Origin: Planctomycetota bacterium
GTDB taxonomy: Bacteria > Planctomycetota > UBA1135
Direction: 5' to 3'
Assembly: GCA_004295085.1 (NCBI GenBank)
Contig: SHNF01000018.1
Location: 310,001 to 374,000 of the forward strand
Length of the DNA stretch: 64,000 nucleotides
The position numbers and the translations under genes were made by a program. Below, piece by piece: positions 35,731-44,794 of this stretch. Under the pieces are notes generated by a model. The model ran no database searches. It was not told the DNA's origin and saw only the letters and a program-made list of their open reading frames with translations. Each line of letters begins with the position of its first letter. Positions within the stretch are counted from its first letter, which is position 1.

Positions 35731-37416
35731 ATGAGCCCGCGTTCGCGCGTCATCCTTCCCGCACTCGCCGCCGGCCTGCTCGCCGGCGTGTCCTGGCAGC
35801 CGCTCCGCGCCGCCGTGGCGCCGCCGGCCGGCGCGGCGCTGGCCGCTCAGGCCGGCGGCGCCCCGTCCGCCCAGCACAAGTTCGATCTCGGGATCACCCC
35901 GGAAGCGGCGCGGCGCACGGGCCCGGACGGCATCTCCTTCGAGGAAGCGGTCAAGCGCGCCCTCATCTATTCGGCCGGCGCCAACCACGTGCAGCACGTC
36001 ACCATCCAGCTCATGCTCCAGCACGAGCTGGACCGGCGCAAGGCCGAGGGCGAGCCGCTACAGCAGGTGGAGATCGCGGATGGCGCGGTCGAGCTGGCCC
36101 TGCAGCAGAAGATGGAGGAGGTGGGCTCCCAGGAGAACCCCTCCGGACTGGGCTTCTGGGAGCAGCTGGACCTGCTCGGCTTCACTCCCGAGACCTACCG
36201 CGAGGACGTGCTCCGGACCAACCTGCTGCTGGACGGCATGTTCTTCCCCGAGGATCCGGACCAGTGGCCGGAGGACCTGCTGAAGCGCATCTTCGAGGCC
36301 GGCAGCGAGAACTCGTACTGGGACACGCAGATGGTGGAGCTGCGCGAGAGCATGCGCCAGGCCAAGGCCGAAGGCAAGGACTACCCGGTCGACGAGTTCA
36401 TGCGCACCCTCATCATGCGCGGCCCCGTGCTGCGCTGGCTCACGAAGAACGTCCCGAGCCGGGAGCCGTTCATGGGCCTGCCCGAGGGCGTCGCGCTGCG
36501 CGTCGGATCCGTCTCCGTGCCGACCGACGAGCTGCTCGCGAAGTGCTGGACGGTCGTGGGGCCGGTGGACAAGCGCAACGCGGTCGCCTGGGTGGAGACG
36601 CTGTGGAAGACGCAGGAGGCGCTGCGCAAGCGCGGCGTCCTGATGTCGCCGCAGGAGGCCGCGGACCTGATGGTGGCGGAAGCCAAGGAGTACGAGGGCT
36701 CCATCATCAGCTACGAGCAGGTCGCTCTGCAGTTCCTGGGCTTTCCGACCATGGAGGCCTATCGCAGCTGGCACCGGCTGCGCCAGTCGTTCCGCAAGTC
36801 CCTGCCGGATCCTTACCCGGCTGACCTGCTGCAGGAGCACCTGGCACTGCGCGGCAGCTTCCTGGCGGGCGCACGCGTGGACGCCGAGGTCATCCTGATC
36901 TCGGCCCGCGACCCGCGCACCGGCCTGTTCCCGCGCACCGGCGATCCGTTCGGTGCCGCCGCAGCCCGCGCCGAGGAAGCCAAGGCCAAGCTGGCCGGAG
37001 GCGCCGAATGGAGCGCGGTGCTGGCCGAATACAGCGACTATCCGGAGGCGTATCCGGGCGCCGCGCAGGGCATGCCGCAGCCGCACCGCGGCCGTCTCGG
37101 CCCGCTGGAGCTCAACCCGCTGCGCGAGTTCCTGGGCGAGACCGAATACCAGGACTTCGTCACGGGCGTCAACCTGGCCGACCAGATCTTCTTTGAAGCG
37201 GAGAAGGGCGCGGTGTACGGCCCGGTGCGCGGCGCCATCGGCTACTTCTTCTTCCGGGTCAACGACCGCCTGCCCGCGACCCGGGAGATCTTCCTGGAGC
37301 CGGTGGAAGGGCAGAGCACCGAGGACGACGTCAATCGCCACCGCTTCCTGGTGGGCGACGACTACCTTTCGCTGCATTTCCGCGAGTTCGTGAACCAGGC
37401 CGCGGCGCAGAAGTAG
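35731..37416 (+). CDS. Periplasmic SurA/PpiC-like folding protein
   Basis: 561 residues. CGGAG lies 6 bases before the ATG at 35731; an ATG at 35701 would only add residues before the signal peptide MSPRSRVILPALAAGLLAG. The body is long-helical, with segments such as VTIQLMLQHELDRRKAEGEP and ALQQKMEEVGSQENPSGLG like the N-terminal chaperone arm of SurA. The C-terminal third has a degenerate rotamase pattern (AEEAKAKLAGGAEWSAVLAE, YGPVRGAIGYFFFRVNDRLP). It is divergent from another PpiC-like gene and is followed by an MsbA-type exporter, fitting an outer-envelope assembly locus. Assignment is by architecture only. Confidence 0.72.
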   Translation: MSPRSRVILPALAAGLLAGVSWQPLRAAVAPPAGAALAAQAGGAPSAQHKFDLGITPEAARRTGPDGISFEEAVKRALIYSAGANHVQHVTIQLMLQHELDRRKAEGEPLQQVEIADGAVELALQQKMEEVGSQENPSGLGFWEQLDLLGFTPETYREDVLRTNLLLDGMFFPEDPDQWPEDLLKRIFEAGSENSYWDTQMVELRESMRQAKAEGKDYPVDEFMRTLIMRGPVLRWLTKNVPSREPFMGLPEGVALRVGSVSVPTDELLAKCWTVVGPVDKRNAVAWVETLWKTQEALRKRGVLMSPQEAADLMVAEAKEYEGSIISYEQVALQFLGFPTMEAYRSWHRLRQSFRKSLPDPYPADLLQEHLALRGSFLAGARVDAEVILISARDPRTGLFPRTGDPFGAAAARAEEAKAKLAGGAEWSAVLAEYSDYPEAYPGAAQGMPQPHRGRLGPLELNPLREFLGETEYQDFVTGVNLADQIFFEAEKGAVYGPVRGAIGYFFFRVNDRLPATREIFLEPVEGQSTEDDVNRHRFLVGDDYLSLHFREFVNQAAAQK

Positions 37417-37440
37417 CCGGCGCCCGTACCGGCCCCGGCC

Positions 37441-39366
37441 TTGTCCCGGTCCGTCCAGATCCGCGAGGCATACCGGCGGCTGTGGCCGTACCTGCGCCGC
37501 TACCGGCGCCAGGCGCTGCTGTGCGTCACTCTGGGCGCGGCGGCGGCGCTGGGATCCAAGGCCAACCTGCTGCTGCTCCAGCCGCTGGTGGAGCGGCTGT
37601 TCCCGCAGGAGGTCGCGCAGGGGGATCCGGCGGCGTCGCCCGATGCGCGCCTGCTGCAGACCGGCTTCGACGGCGGCGTCGTGGACCGCTGGCTCGAGGG
37701 AGTGCGGCTGTTCGGCCTGAGCGAGGGCGTCTCGGCGGTGCTCGCGCTCATGGCGGTGATGCTGGCGATCGGCCTGGTGTTCGCGTTCCTGCAGTACTGG
37801 TTCCTGCGGCTGTCGCGCATGCTGGGCGTGTGGATGGTCACCGACCTGCGCCAGGACATGGCGGAGCACGTCATGCGGCTGGGCATGCGCTATCACACCG
37901 GACGCCGCCTGGGCGACCTGCTGTCGCGGCTGACCGCCGACGTCGGCATGAGCCTGCGCATCCTCAACCTGGTGGTGGAGGAGATCATCCAGGAGCCGTT
38001 CAACATCCTGGCGTCCCTGACCGTGGCCTTCCTGGTGGCGCCGGTCGCCACTCTGGGCGTGCTGCTGTGCATCCCGCTGCTGGCCTGGCCGGTGTGGAAG
38101 TTCGGCCCGGCGGTGCGCCGCCGCAGCGCCCGCTCCATGCAGAAGCTGGGGGATTCCACCCAGAACCTCACGCAGATGTTCTCCGGCATCCGCGTGGTGA
38201 AGACTTTCCGCATGGAAGGACGGGAGATCGAGGAATTCCGCAAGGTCAACGCCGAGTTCGTGCACCAGACCGAGCGCATGGTCAAGGCCCAGTCCACCAG
38301 CCTGTCGCTCACGCAGTTCCTGGCCACCGGAGGCGTCGGCATCGGCCTGGGCCTGATCGCGCTGGCCAACCAGCGCTGGCCCGTGTTCGCCGACTTCGGC
38401 GCCCTCACCGTGTTCGTGGCCGCGGCCATGACCATGTTCGGGAGCGTCAAGCGCCTGACCAAGGCCATGTCCGTCATCTATTCCTCCATGGGCTCGGTGG
38501 ACCGCGTGTTCGAGGTCATGGACATCCAGCCGGACCTGCCGGTGACCGGCCGGGAGCGGCCCTATGCCGGCCTGGAGCGCGAGATCCGCTTCGAGAACGT
38601 CAGCTTCGACTACGGCGCCGGCGAGGGCCCGGCGCTGCGCGACGTGAGTCTCCGCGCCCGCCGCGGCGAGGTGGTCGCGCTGGTGGGTGCTTCCGGCGCC
38701 GGCAAGAGCACGCTCCTGGACCTGGTGGCGCGCTTCTACGACCCGACGCAGGGCCGCATCCTGGTGGACGGGACGGACCTGCGCGAGCTCAAGCTCTCCG
38801 ACTGGCTGGATCACCTCGCCGTCGTGAGCCAGCATCCCTTCCTGTTCCAGACCACGCTGGCCGAGAACGTGCGCTACGGCCGGCCCGCCGCCAGCGACGC
38901 CGAGGTGGCCGCGGCCTGCGCCGCCGCGCACGTGGACGAGTTCGTGCGCGCCCTGCCGCAGGGCCTGGACACGCAGGTCGGCGACGCCGGCACCCGGCTC
39001 AGCGGCGGCCAGAAGCAGCGCGTCACCATCGCCCGCGCCCTGCTCAAGAACGCCGACGTCCTGCTCCTGGACGAGGCCACCAGCGCGCTCGACTCCCAGT
39101 CCGAGCGCCGCGTCCAGGAGGCGCTGGCGAACCTGATGCAGGGGCGTACCACCTTCGTCATCGCCCACCGGCTGAGCACGGTCCGCTCCGCCGACCGCAT
39201 CCTGGTGCTGGACCAGGGCCGCATCGTGGAGGAGGGCCGTCATGAGGAACTGCTGGAGCGCCAGGGCATCTACGCCACCATGTGGCGCCTGCAGGGCGCC
39301 GCCGAGCTGCTGCTGGACACCCGGCCGAAGGACGCGAGCGTGCCGGATGCCTTCCCGGAAACCTGA
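37441..39366 (+). CDS. MsbA-like ABC exporter (fused TMD-NBD)
   Basis: 641 residues, TTG start. Six transmembrane helices lie in residues 1-350, with the coupling region MSLRILNLVVEEIIQEPFN and SGIRVVKTFRMEGREIEEF. The nucleotide-binding domain has Walker A GASGAGKST at about residue 415, Q-loop VVSQHPFLFQ, signature LSGGQKQRV at about 519, Walker B VLLLDEATSALD at about 540 and the H-loop FVIAHRLSTV. The family exports lipids such as lipid A core, or drugs, as homodimers in the inner membrane. It lies 24 bp after the SurA-like gene, so the pair is probably one operon. Confidence 0.92.
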   Translation: MSRSVQIREAYRRLWPYLRRYRRQALLCVTLGAAAALGSKANLLLLQPLVERLFPQEVAQGDPAASPDARLLQTGFDGGVVDRWLEGVRLFGLSEGVSAVLALMAVMLAIGLVFAFLQYWFLRLSRMLGVWMVTDLRQDMAEHVMRLGMRYHTGRRLGDLLSRLTADVGMSLRILNLVVEEIIQEPFNILASLTVAFLVAPVATLGVLLCIPLLAWPVWKFGPAVRRRSARSMQKLGDSTQNLTQMFSGIRVVKTFRMEGREIEEFRKVNAEFVHQTERMVKAQSTSLSLTQFLATGGVGIGLGLIALANQRWPVFADFGALTVFVAAAMTMFGSVKRLTKAMSVIYSSMGSVDRVFEVMDIQPDLPVTGRERPYAGLEREIRFENVSFDYGAGEGPALRDVSLRARRGEVVALVGASGAGKSTLLDLVARFYDPTQGRILVDGTDLRELKLSDWLDHLAVVSQHPFLFQTTLAENVRYGRPAASDAEVAAACAAAHVDEFVRALPQGLDTQVGDAGTRLSGGQKQRVTIARALLKNADVLLLDEATSALDSQSERRVQEALANLMQGRTTFVIAHRLSTVRSADRILVLDQGRIVEEGRHEELLERQGIYATMWRLQGAAELLLDTRPKDASVPDAFPET

Positions 39367-39453
39367 CCGCGCGGCTTCGGCTCAGCGGATGCGCGGCTGG
39401 TCCGTCGGAATTCCTCCTTGGAGACGCTGCGCGACCGCGACATAGTCCCGGCC

Positions 39454-39750
39454 ATGGCGGCTTCCTTCCCCTGCCCTCACTGCGGTGCGGACGTGCCGCC
39501 CAGGGCCCCCTCGTGCCGGGAGTGCGGGAGCGACGCGGCGACCGGGTGGTCGGACGAAGCCGAGTCAGCGGGTGTGGATCTGCCGGAGGAGATGACCGAT
39601 GCGGACTATGCAGCCTTTCTGGCCCGAGAGCTGCCGCAGGCCGGCGCCGGCAGCGCGGGAGGCCAGCCGGGCGGCGGCGCCCGCCTCCTAAGGAGTTTGG
39701 CCGTGAGCCTGCTCCTGCTCCTGCTGGCCCTCGCCGCGGCGCTGTTCTAG
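39454..39750 (+). CDS. Small zinc-ribbon protein with C-terminal membrane anchor
   Basis: 98 residues. MAASFPCPHCGADVPPRAPSC, then RECGSDA, is a two-CxxC zinc ribbon. An acidic segment with EEMTDADYAAFLARELP follows, then a Gly-rich linker and a terminal transmembrane helix (SLAVSLLLLLLALAAALF). This ribbon-plus-tail-anchor design is common in small bacterial membrane proteins of unknown role. The ATG at 39454 directly precedes the ribbon. It follows the exporter gene by 87 bp. Confidence 0.68.
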   Translation: MAASFPCPHCGADVPPRAPSCRECGSDAATGWSDEAESAGVDLPEEMTDADYAAFLARELPQAGAGSAGGQPGGGARLLRSLAVSLLLLLLALAAALF

Positions 39751-39896
39751 GTTCGGGCGAGCCTCCGGAAACCTACGCGGCAGCAAGCGCTTACAACTGG
39801 CTGCCGCGAGCTTTTCGGGATAGAATCGAGGATCACTGTCCCCGCGCGCACCGCTGGAGCGGCGGACCGCAAGACCGATCGGCACAGGATCCCCCG

Positions 39897-42566
39897 ATGC
39901 ACCTCTTGGACCTGCTTTGTCTGTGGAGTCCCGTCCTTACGGGGGGGGCTTCCTTGGGCGGGATGCTCCACATCCCGCACGATTCGCTCAACGCCACGGC
40001 CATCGCGCCGCTTCCGGGCGGCGGCATGGAGATCGTGACTGGTTCCGGAGGCTTGACCAAAGTCATGCGCAGCCGGGACGACGGCCTGTCATGGACAGTC
40101 GTGGCGGGAGCCGGCCTGGAGGTCATGGCGCCGGCAGACCTGGTCTATGCCGGCAACCTGCACCCGGGGCGCTTCTTCATCGCCACCAACGGCGGGATCT
40201 GGACGTACGACCCCCTGAACGGCGAGGTGATCACCGCCAACACCGGCCTCGAGGCCGGGGACCTGGACGTGATCGACCTGGCGGTGCCAGAGGCGACCTC
40301 GGACGGCCCCGTGCTGGCTGTGACCTTCCACGGCAACGTCTATGGCTGGGATGACGGACTCAAGAGGTGGCGCAAGTCCCTGGTCACCGGCATGCCGACA
40401 CGCACCGCGTCGGTCGCCGTCAGCCCGCGCTATTCCAGCACGGCTCCCAACGGCCCGCTGAAGACCGTGGCGGCCATCGTCAACGGCGTGCTCTACCTCT
40501 CCACCGACGGCGGCCTGTCCTGGCAGACGCAGGCGCAGTTCAGCGTGCCGGCTGCGGACCCGACCCAGTGGCGCCTCATGTCCATGGCCTTCGCCGAGGA
40601 CTACGCCACCTCCGGCATCCTGTGCGCGGGCAGCCTGCGCCAGGATCCGCGCTACGGAGGCTTCAGCGAGATCGGAGAGATGTGGCGCTCCTCCGACTTC
40701 GGCGCCAGCTTCACGCGCGTGGCCCAGTTCGGGACCGGCATCGAGACCATGTGCGCCACACCGCCGGATGGCAACGGCGCGCGCCATTTCTTCGCCTTCG
40801 GGCCGTACTACTTCGGGCGTCCGACCGGCTTCCTGCGCAGCGACGACGGCGGACTCACCTGGACCGACTTCGGCAGCGGCCAGGACCTGGCCACGGAGGA
40901 AGGATCCGGTCCCTACGGCGCCGAGGTGCACGGCTGGCAGAAGTACAAGCAGGCCTGCGCCGTGTCGCCTTACTACGCCCAGGACTCCATGCTGATCAAC
41001 GCACGGCTGGAAGGCCTGTGGCAGACCAAGGACAACGGTGTGCACTGGACGCAGAAGGGCCTGCGCTCCGACCGCGAGGCCCGGGACGTCGCCATGGGCA
41101 TGGACCAGAACGGCGCGCTCCTGGCCTTCGGCTCCGGCTATGGCTCGGCCGTGGTGGTGAGCGACCTGAGCAGCAGTGACGCCAGCGTCCTGGGCCTGGG
41201 CTGCCCCATGGCGTACCAGAAGGAGATCGAGATCTCCCCCAACTACGCGCAGGACGGCATGATCGTGGTGGGCGGCGTGGAGAACATGCTGCTCTGGTTC
41301 AGTCCGCGCGTGGCGCTGGGAAACCCGTACAACACCACCGGCTGGGTGATCCCGCCGCTTGCGGACGGGACCACCGGCGACCGCGTCGACGGCTACATCC
41401 GGGTGATCTCGATCTCGCCGAACTTCGACGCGCGCGGCGTCCCCGGCAGCGATCGCACCCTGTACTGGTGCTCCTGGGAGCAGCCGCCGTACCGCTCGGA
41501 GGACTGCGGTCTCACCGGCGTGATGCTGGACCGCGTGAGCGGTGGAGCCACCATGACCTCGGTGGACCAGATGACGATCGCGCCCACGTACGACGCCAGC
41601 ACGGCGGCCGGACGCAGCGACGTGTACGCCTCGCGGCAGGTCTCAGGCGACCTGTTCCGCCTGAATGACACCGAATGGACGCTGGTCTACCGCTTCCCCA
41701 GCCTGATCATGGGCGTCGTGGCCGATCCGACCTTCTCCCGGCCCGCGAACCCGCGCGTGTTCGTGGCGCTGCGGCGCGCGCCATACATGGCGATACTGTG
41801 GGATTATGCCTCCGGCCCGGTGATGCAGCCGATGGCGCTCAACCTGGGCACGGACACGCTGCCCCAGGACATTGCCGCGGCGCCGGACTTCGGCGCGCGG
41901 CCCGTGGTCTACATGAGCAGCTGGGCCCAGGGCCTGCTGAAGCTGGACCTGACCGGCCCCAGCTACCAGTGGCAGACGGTGGGCACCGGTTACCCGGGCT
42001 GGTACGTCCAGGCCATGACGGTGTCTCCGAACTTCGCCAGCGACCGGACCGTGGTGCTGGCGACCCAGTACGGCCTGCTGGCCACCGACGACCGCCCGGG
42101 CAGCACCTGGAATCCGCTGACCCACGAGTCGTGGCGCGACAACGACCATCCGGACCTGACCCCGTACGCGCCCAACGACCCCGCCAACCCGATGCCGGAC
42201 CGTCCCTTCGAATGGAACCTGGTCAGTCCGGCCAGCCTCGGCTATCAGATCCGCATGCTCGGCCGCAACGCGCGCCGCGCCGACTTCGACGGCTCGTACG
42301 TCACCGGATCCGCCATCGCGCGCCAGCTCGTCCTGCACACCGCCAAGGGGCCCGGCCAGGGCGCCGTCATGCTGTCGGCCGAGGACTACTTCACCGGCGC
42401 GCCGCTCGGCTCCGTGAGCGAGAACCTGGGCCGCCCCAGCGGCGGCCTGGAGAACGCGGACGTGACCCTGGTGCTGCCGGGGATCCGCGCCGTGCGCCTG
42501 CGCGTGGACGTCCAGCTCGCCGCGGGAGAGAGTTTCATCTTCGACGGCATCTGCTTCGAACGCTAG
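39897..42566 (+). CDS. Large secreted BNR/sortilin-like beta-propeller protein
   Basis: 889 residues. The N-terminus MHLLDLLCLWSPVLTGGASL is a weak signal peptide. The body carries many BNR/Asp-box-like repeats of the SxDxGxTW type, for example SRDDGLSWTVV, STDGGLSWQTQAQ, SSDFGASFTRVAQ, RSDDGGLTWTDFG and TKDNGVHWTQKG. The spacing suggests two propellers, as in sortilin/Vps10 or photosystem assembly factor Ycf48. Repeated ISPNFDARG/VSPNFASD and ISPNYAQDG segments precede blades. The last 130 residues form a separate beta domain ending ESFIFDGICFER. Probably extracellular binding protein; substrate unknown. Its stop overlaps the ispF stop. Confidence 0.8.
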   Translation: MHLLDLLCLWSPVLTGGASLGGMLHIPHDSLNATAIAPLPGGGMEIVTGSGGLTKVMRSRDDGLSWTVVAGAGLEVMAPADLVYAGNLHPGRFFIATNGGIWTYDPLNGEVITANTGLEAGDLDVIDLAVPEATSDGPVLAVTFHGNVYGWDDGLKRWRKSLVTGMPTRTASVAVSPRYSSTAPNGPLKTVAAIVNGVLYLSTDGGLSWQTQAQFSVPAADPTQWRLMSMAFAEDYATSGILCAGSLRQDPRYGGFSEIGEMWRSSDFGASFTRVAQFGTGIETMCATPPDGNGARHFFAFGPYYFGRPTGFLRSDDGGLTWTDFGSGQDLATEEGSGPYGAEVHGWQKYKQACAVSPYYAQDSMLINARLEGLWQTKDNGVHWTQKGLRSDREARDVAMGMDQNGALLAFGSGYGSAVVVSDLSSSDASVLGLGCPMAYQKEIEISPNYAQDGMIVVGGVENMLLWFSPRVALGNPYNTTGWVIPPLADGTTGDRVDGYIRVISISPNFDARGVPGSDRTLYWCSWEQPPYRSEDCGLTGVMLDRVSGGATMTSVDQMTIAPTYDASTAAGRSDVYASRQVSGDLFRLNDTEWTLVYRFPSLIMGVVADPTFSRPANPRVFVALRRAPYMAILWDYASGPVMQPMALNLGTDTLPQDIAAAPDFGARPVVYMSSWAQGLLKLDLTGPSYQWQTVGTGYPGWYVQAMTVSPNFASDRTVVLATQYGLLATDDRPGSTWNPLTHESWRDNDHPDLTPYAPNDPANPMPDRPFEWNLVSPASLGYQIRMLGRNARRADFDGSYVTGSAIARQLVLHTAKGPGQGAVMLSAEDYFTGAPLGSVSENLGRPSGGLENADVTLVLPGIRAVRLRVDVQLAAGESFIFDGICFER

Positions 42567-43051
42567 AGCGGCACCAGCGCGGCCACCGCCATGGCTTCCA
42601 CGGCCTCGACCGTGGCCGCGCCCTCGCTGGTCTTGCCCTTCAGGTTGACCCGCTCCAGGGGGAGGCGCAGCCAGCCGGCCAGCTGCCCGCGGATGCGGGC
42701 GCGCGCCGGCGCGAGGCGCGGGCGGTCGCACACCACGACCACGTCCACGCAGGCGGGGCGCAGGCCGGCTGCGGCCACGCGCTCCAGGACCGCGTGCAGC
42801 AGTTCCGTGGACGCGGCGCCGGCGTAGCGCGGGTCGGTGTCGGGAAACAGCGTCCCGAGGTCATCGAGGCCCGCCGCGCCCAGCAGCGCGTCCGCCAGGG
42901 CGTGCAGCAGCACATCGCCGTCGGAATGGCCGGCGGGCCCGACCGGGCACTCCAGGCGCACGCCGCCCAGCACGCAGGGACGGCCGGCCTGCATGCGGTG
43001 GCGGTCCCAGCCGATGCCGATGCGCGGCGCGGCGTGGAAGGCCTCGCTCAT
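42563..43051 (-). CDS. ispF: 2-C-methyl-D-erythritol 2,4-cyclodiphosphate synthase
   Basis: 162 residues, typical length. Fifth enzyme of the MEP isoprenoid pathway, a zinc-dependent trimer. Zinc ligands are in GIGWDRHRM (Asp and His of DxH), and HSDGDVLLHALADALLGAAG and DDLGTLFPDTDPRY form the active site. VNLKGKTSEGAATVEA is the C-terminal signature. The ATG overlaps the ispD TGA by 4 bp (ATGA), so ispD-ispF is a coupled pair catalysing two steps of the pathway separated by one (IspE). Confidence 0.95.
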   Translation of the reverse strand: MSEAFHAAPRIGIGWDRHRMQAGRPCVLGGVRLECPVGPAGHSDGDVLLHALADALLGAAGLDDLGTLFPDTDPRYAGAASTELLHAVLERVAAAGLRPACVDVVVVCDRPRLAPARARIRGQLAGWLRLPLERVNLKGKTSEGAATVEAVEAMAVAALVPL

Positions 43052-43749
43052 GTCGCGGCGGAGCGCCGTTGCAGCAGGAGCGCCTCCGCCAGCTCCACGT
43101 CCGCGGCGCGCGTCACCTTGCAGTTGCTGGACGGTGCGGGCACCAGCACGGGGCGCGCGCCCAGCGCCTCCACCAGCATGCACTCGTCGGTCGGCGGCGT
43201 GCGCTCGCTCCAGGCCGCGAAGCCCTGCAGCAGGAGCTCGCGCCGGAACGCCTGCGGCGTCTGCGCGCGCCACAGGCCCGAGCGCGGCAGCGTGCGCAGC
43301 ACGCGGCTGTCCGCGTCTGCGAGCTTCAGCGTGTCGTCCAGCGGCTCCGCAGCCAGCGCGGCACCCGCGCGGCGGGCGCCGGCGAGGACGGCCTCGACCA
43401 GCTCCGGCTGGACCAGCGGACGGGCGGCGTCGTGCACCAGGAGATAGGGAAGAAGCGCGTCGGCGGCGGCGCAGCCGTTGCGGCTGCTCAACCAGCGCTC
43501 AGGCCCGCCGTCGACCACGCGGGTGGCGCCCAGCGCCGCGACGTCCACGCCGTAGCGCTCCTGCAAGGCGCGGAGGTCGGCGGCCGGCAGGACCAGCGTG
43601 ATCTCGGCCACCGAGGGCGCCGCCGCCAGCGCGCGCAGGCTGTGGGCCAGCAACGGCTCGCCGCCGAGGAGGAGCAGGGCTTTGTTCCCACCGCCGAGGC
43701 GGCGGCCGCTTCCAGCCGCGAGCACCACCGCCGCCGTGTCCTTCGGCAT
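43048..43749 (-). CDS. ispD: 2-C-methyl-D-erythritol 4-phosphate cytidylyltransferase
   Basis: 233 residues. Transfers CMP to MEP in isoprenoid synthesis. The N-terminal CTP-binding motif AAVVLAAGSGRRLGGGNKALLLLGGEPLLAH-type sequence begins at residue 7 (seen as LAAGSGRRLGGGNKALL). VHDAARPLVQPELV, LKLADADSRVLRTLPR, LWRAQTPQAFRRELL and TDECMLVEALG are all IspD signatures. ATG start; it faces ruvC with 55 bp between. Coupled to ispF. Confidence 0.94.
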   Translation of the reverse strand: MPKDTAAVVLAAGSGRRLGGGNKALLLLGGEPLLAHSLRALAAAPSVAEITLVLPAADLRALQERYGVDVAALGATRVVDGGPERWLSSRNGCAAADALLPYLLVHDAARPLVQPELVEAVLAGARRAGAALAAEPLDDTLKLADADSRVLRTLPRSGLWRAQTPQAFRRELLLQGFAAWSERTPPTDECMLVEALGARPVLVPAPSSNCKVTRAADVELAEALLLQRRSAAT

Positions 43750-43804
43750 GCGGGGAGTCTATCCCGGCTGGCGCCGCGGCCGCCCGGAGCGCTAGCATCC
43801 GGGT

Positions 43805-44368
43805 GTGACGGCACTGCGCGTGCTCGGAATCGACCCTGGAACACGAGTGGTCGGCTGGGCGGTGCTGGAGGCGCGCCGTGGCACGCCGCGCTGCATCGCG
43901 TCCGGCGCGTGGCGGCTCGGCAGGCCGCCGGTCGCGCTGGGCGAGCGCCTGCTGCGCCTGCGCCGGGAGCTGTCGGCCTGCGTGCGCGAACACCAGCCGG
44001 GCCTGCTCGCGCTGGAGTCGGCGTTCTTCGGCAAGAACGCCCGCTCCTCGCTGCGGCTGGGAGAATCCCGCGGTGTCGTGATGGTGACCGCGGCCGAGCT
44101 GGGCCTGGCGGTGACCGAGCTGGCTCCGGCCCTGGTGAAACGCCGCGTCGCCGGGGCTGGCGCGGCCACGAAGGAGCAGATCGCGCGCCTGGTCGGACTG
44201 CAGCTCGACCTGCACGCGGGCTACGCCAGCGCCGACGAGAGCGACGCGCTGGCGCTCGCCTTGTGTGCCTTGTTGCAGGACGCCCTTCCGGCGCCGCAGG
44301 AGCAGGCCGGGAGCGCACCCGGTCCGCGCACCGGCACGGCCCTGCCGCGCGGGGCCCGCCGGCAATGA
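43805..44368 (+). CDS. ruvC: Crossover junction endodeoxyribonuclease RuvC
   Basis: 187 residues, GTG start. RuvC cuts Holliday junctions during recombination. Catalytic acidic residues are in RVLGIDPGTRVVGWAVLE (first Asp), LLALESAFFGKNARSSLRLG (Glu) and ASADESDALALALCALL (the last Asp pair). APALVKRRVAGAGAATKEQI is the usual DNA-binding segment. The C-terminal 25 residues are a low-complexity extension. ruvA and ruvB are not in the window. A helix-hairpin-helix gene follows after 39 bp. Confidence 0.93.
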   Translation: MTALRVLGIDPGTRVVGWAVLEARRGTPRCIASGAWRLGRPPVALGERLLRLRRELSACVREHQPGLLALESAFFGKNARSSLRLGESRGVVMVTAAELGLAVTELAPALVKRRVAGAGAATKEQIARLVGLQLDLHAGYASADESDALALALCALLQDALPAPQEQAGSAPGPRTGTALPRGARRQ

Positions 44369-44407
44369 ACGGTGTAACCCGGCGGCCGGCCATCCGTCAC
44401 CTCCGGC

Positions 44408-44794
44408 ATGAAAGAGCCGGAACTGCACGGACGCATCGTCGCGGTCCTGCTGCTGGCGGGCTGCCTGCGCACGCTGGCGCTGCGCTTCGCGCCGGCGCCG
44501 GCGGAGCTGATGGATCCCGCCAGCGGGCCGCCCACCGCGCTGCCCGAGCTTGCCGGCGCGGACTGGGTGCGGCTGACCTGGCTCCCCGGCATCGGCGAGG
44601 CCAGGGGACGGCGCATCGTGGAGCTGCGCCCCTTCCTGGGCCAGCCCCTGACGCCGGAGCGCCTGCACCTGCTGCCGGGCTGTGGCGAGACCCTGGAGCA
44701 GCAGGTGCGCGCCTGGTACCGCAGCGAAGGGTGGACTGGAGTGGCGCCTCCGCCGCCGCCGCCGCCAGTGCGGCCTCCATCCGGGTCGCCGTGA
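44408..44794 (+). CDS. Helix-hairpin-helix (ComEA-like) membrane-anchored protein
   Basis: 128 residues. An N-terminal membrane segment (HGRIVAVLLLAGCLRTLAL) is followed by a single helix-hairpin-helix DNA-binding motif, VRLTWLPGIGEARGRRIVELR, and a Pro-rich tail. This matches ComEA-type DNA receptors, where HhH motifs bind incoming DNA, though only one clear HhH unit is seen where ComEA has two (LHLLPGCGETLEQQV may be the degenerate second). With dprA elsewhere in the window it hints at natural competence. The nadC GTG overlaps its TGA. Confidence 0.75.
   Translation: MKEPELHGRIVAVLLLAGCLRTLALRFAPAPAELMDPASGPPTALPELAGADWVRLTWLPGIGEARGRRIVELRPFLGQPLTPERLHLLPGCGETLEQQVRAWYRSEGWTGVAPPPPPPPVRPPSGSP

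Noticed and set aside
36058..39243. A 1061-codon open frame on the minus strand opposite the SurA-like and MsbA-like genes
   Set aside because: It is a mirror of two well-supported plus-strand genes. High GC makes antisense frames stay open; the translation is His/Gln/Arg-rich with no domain pattern.
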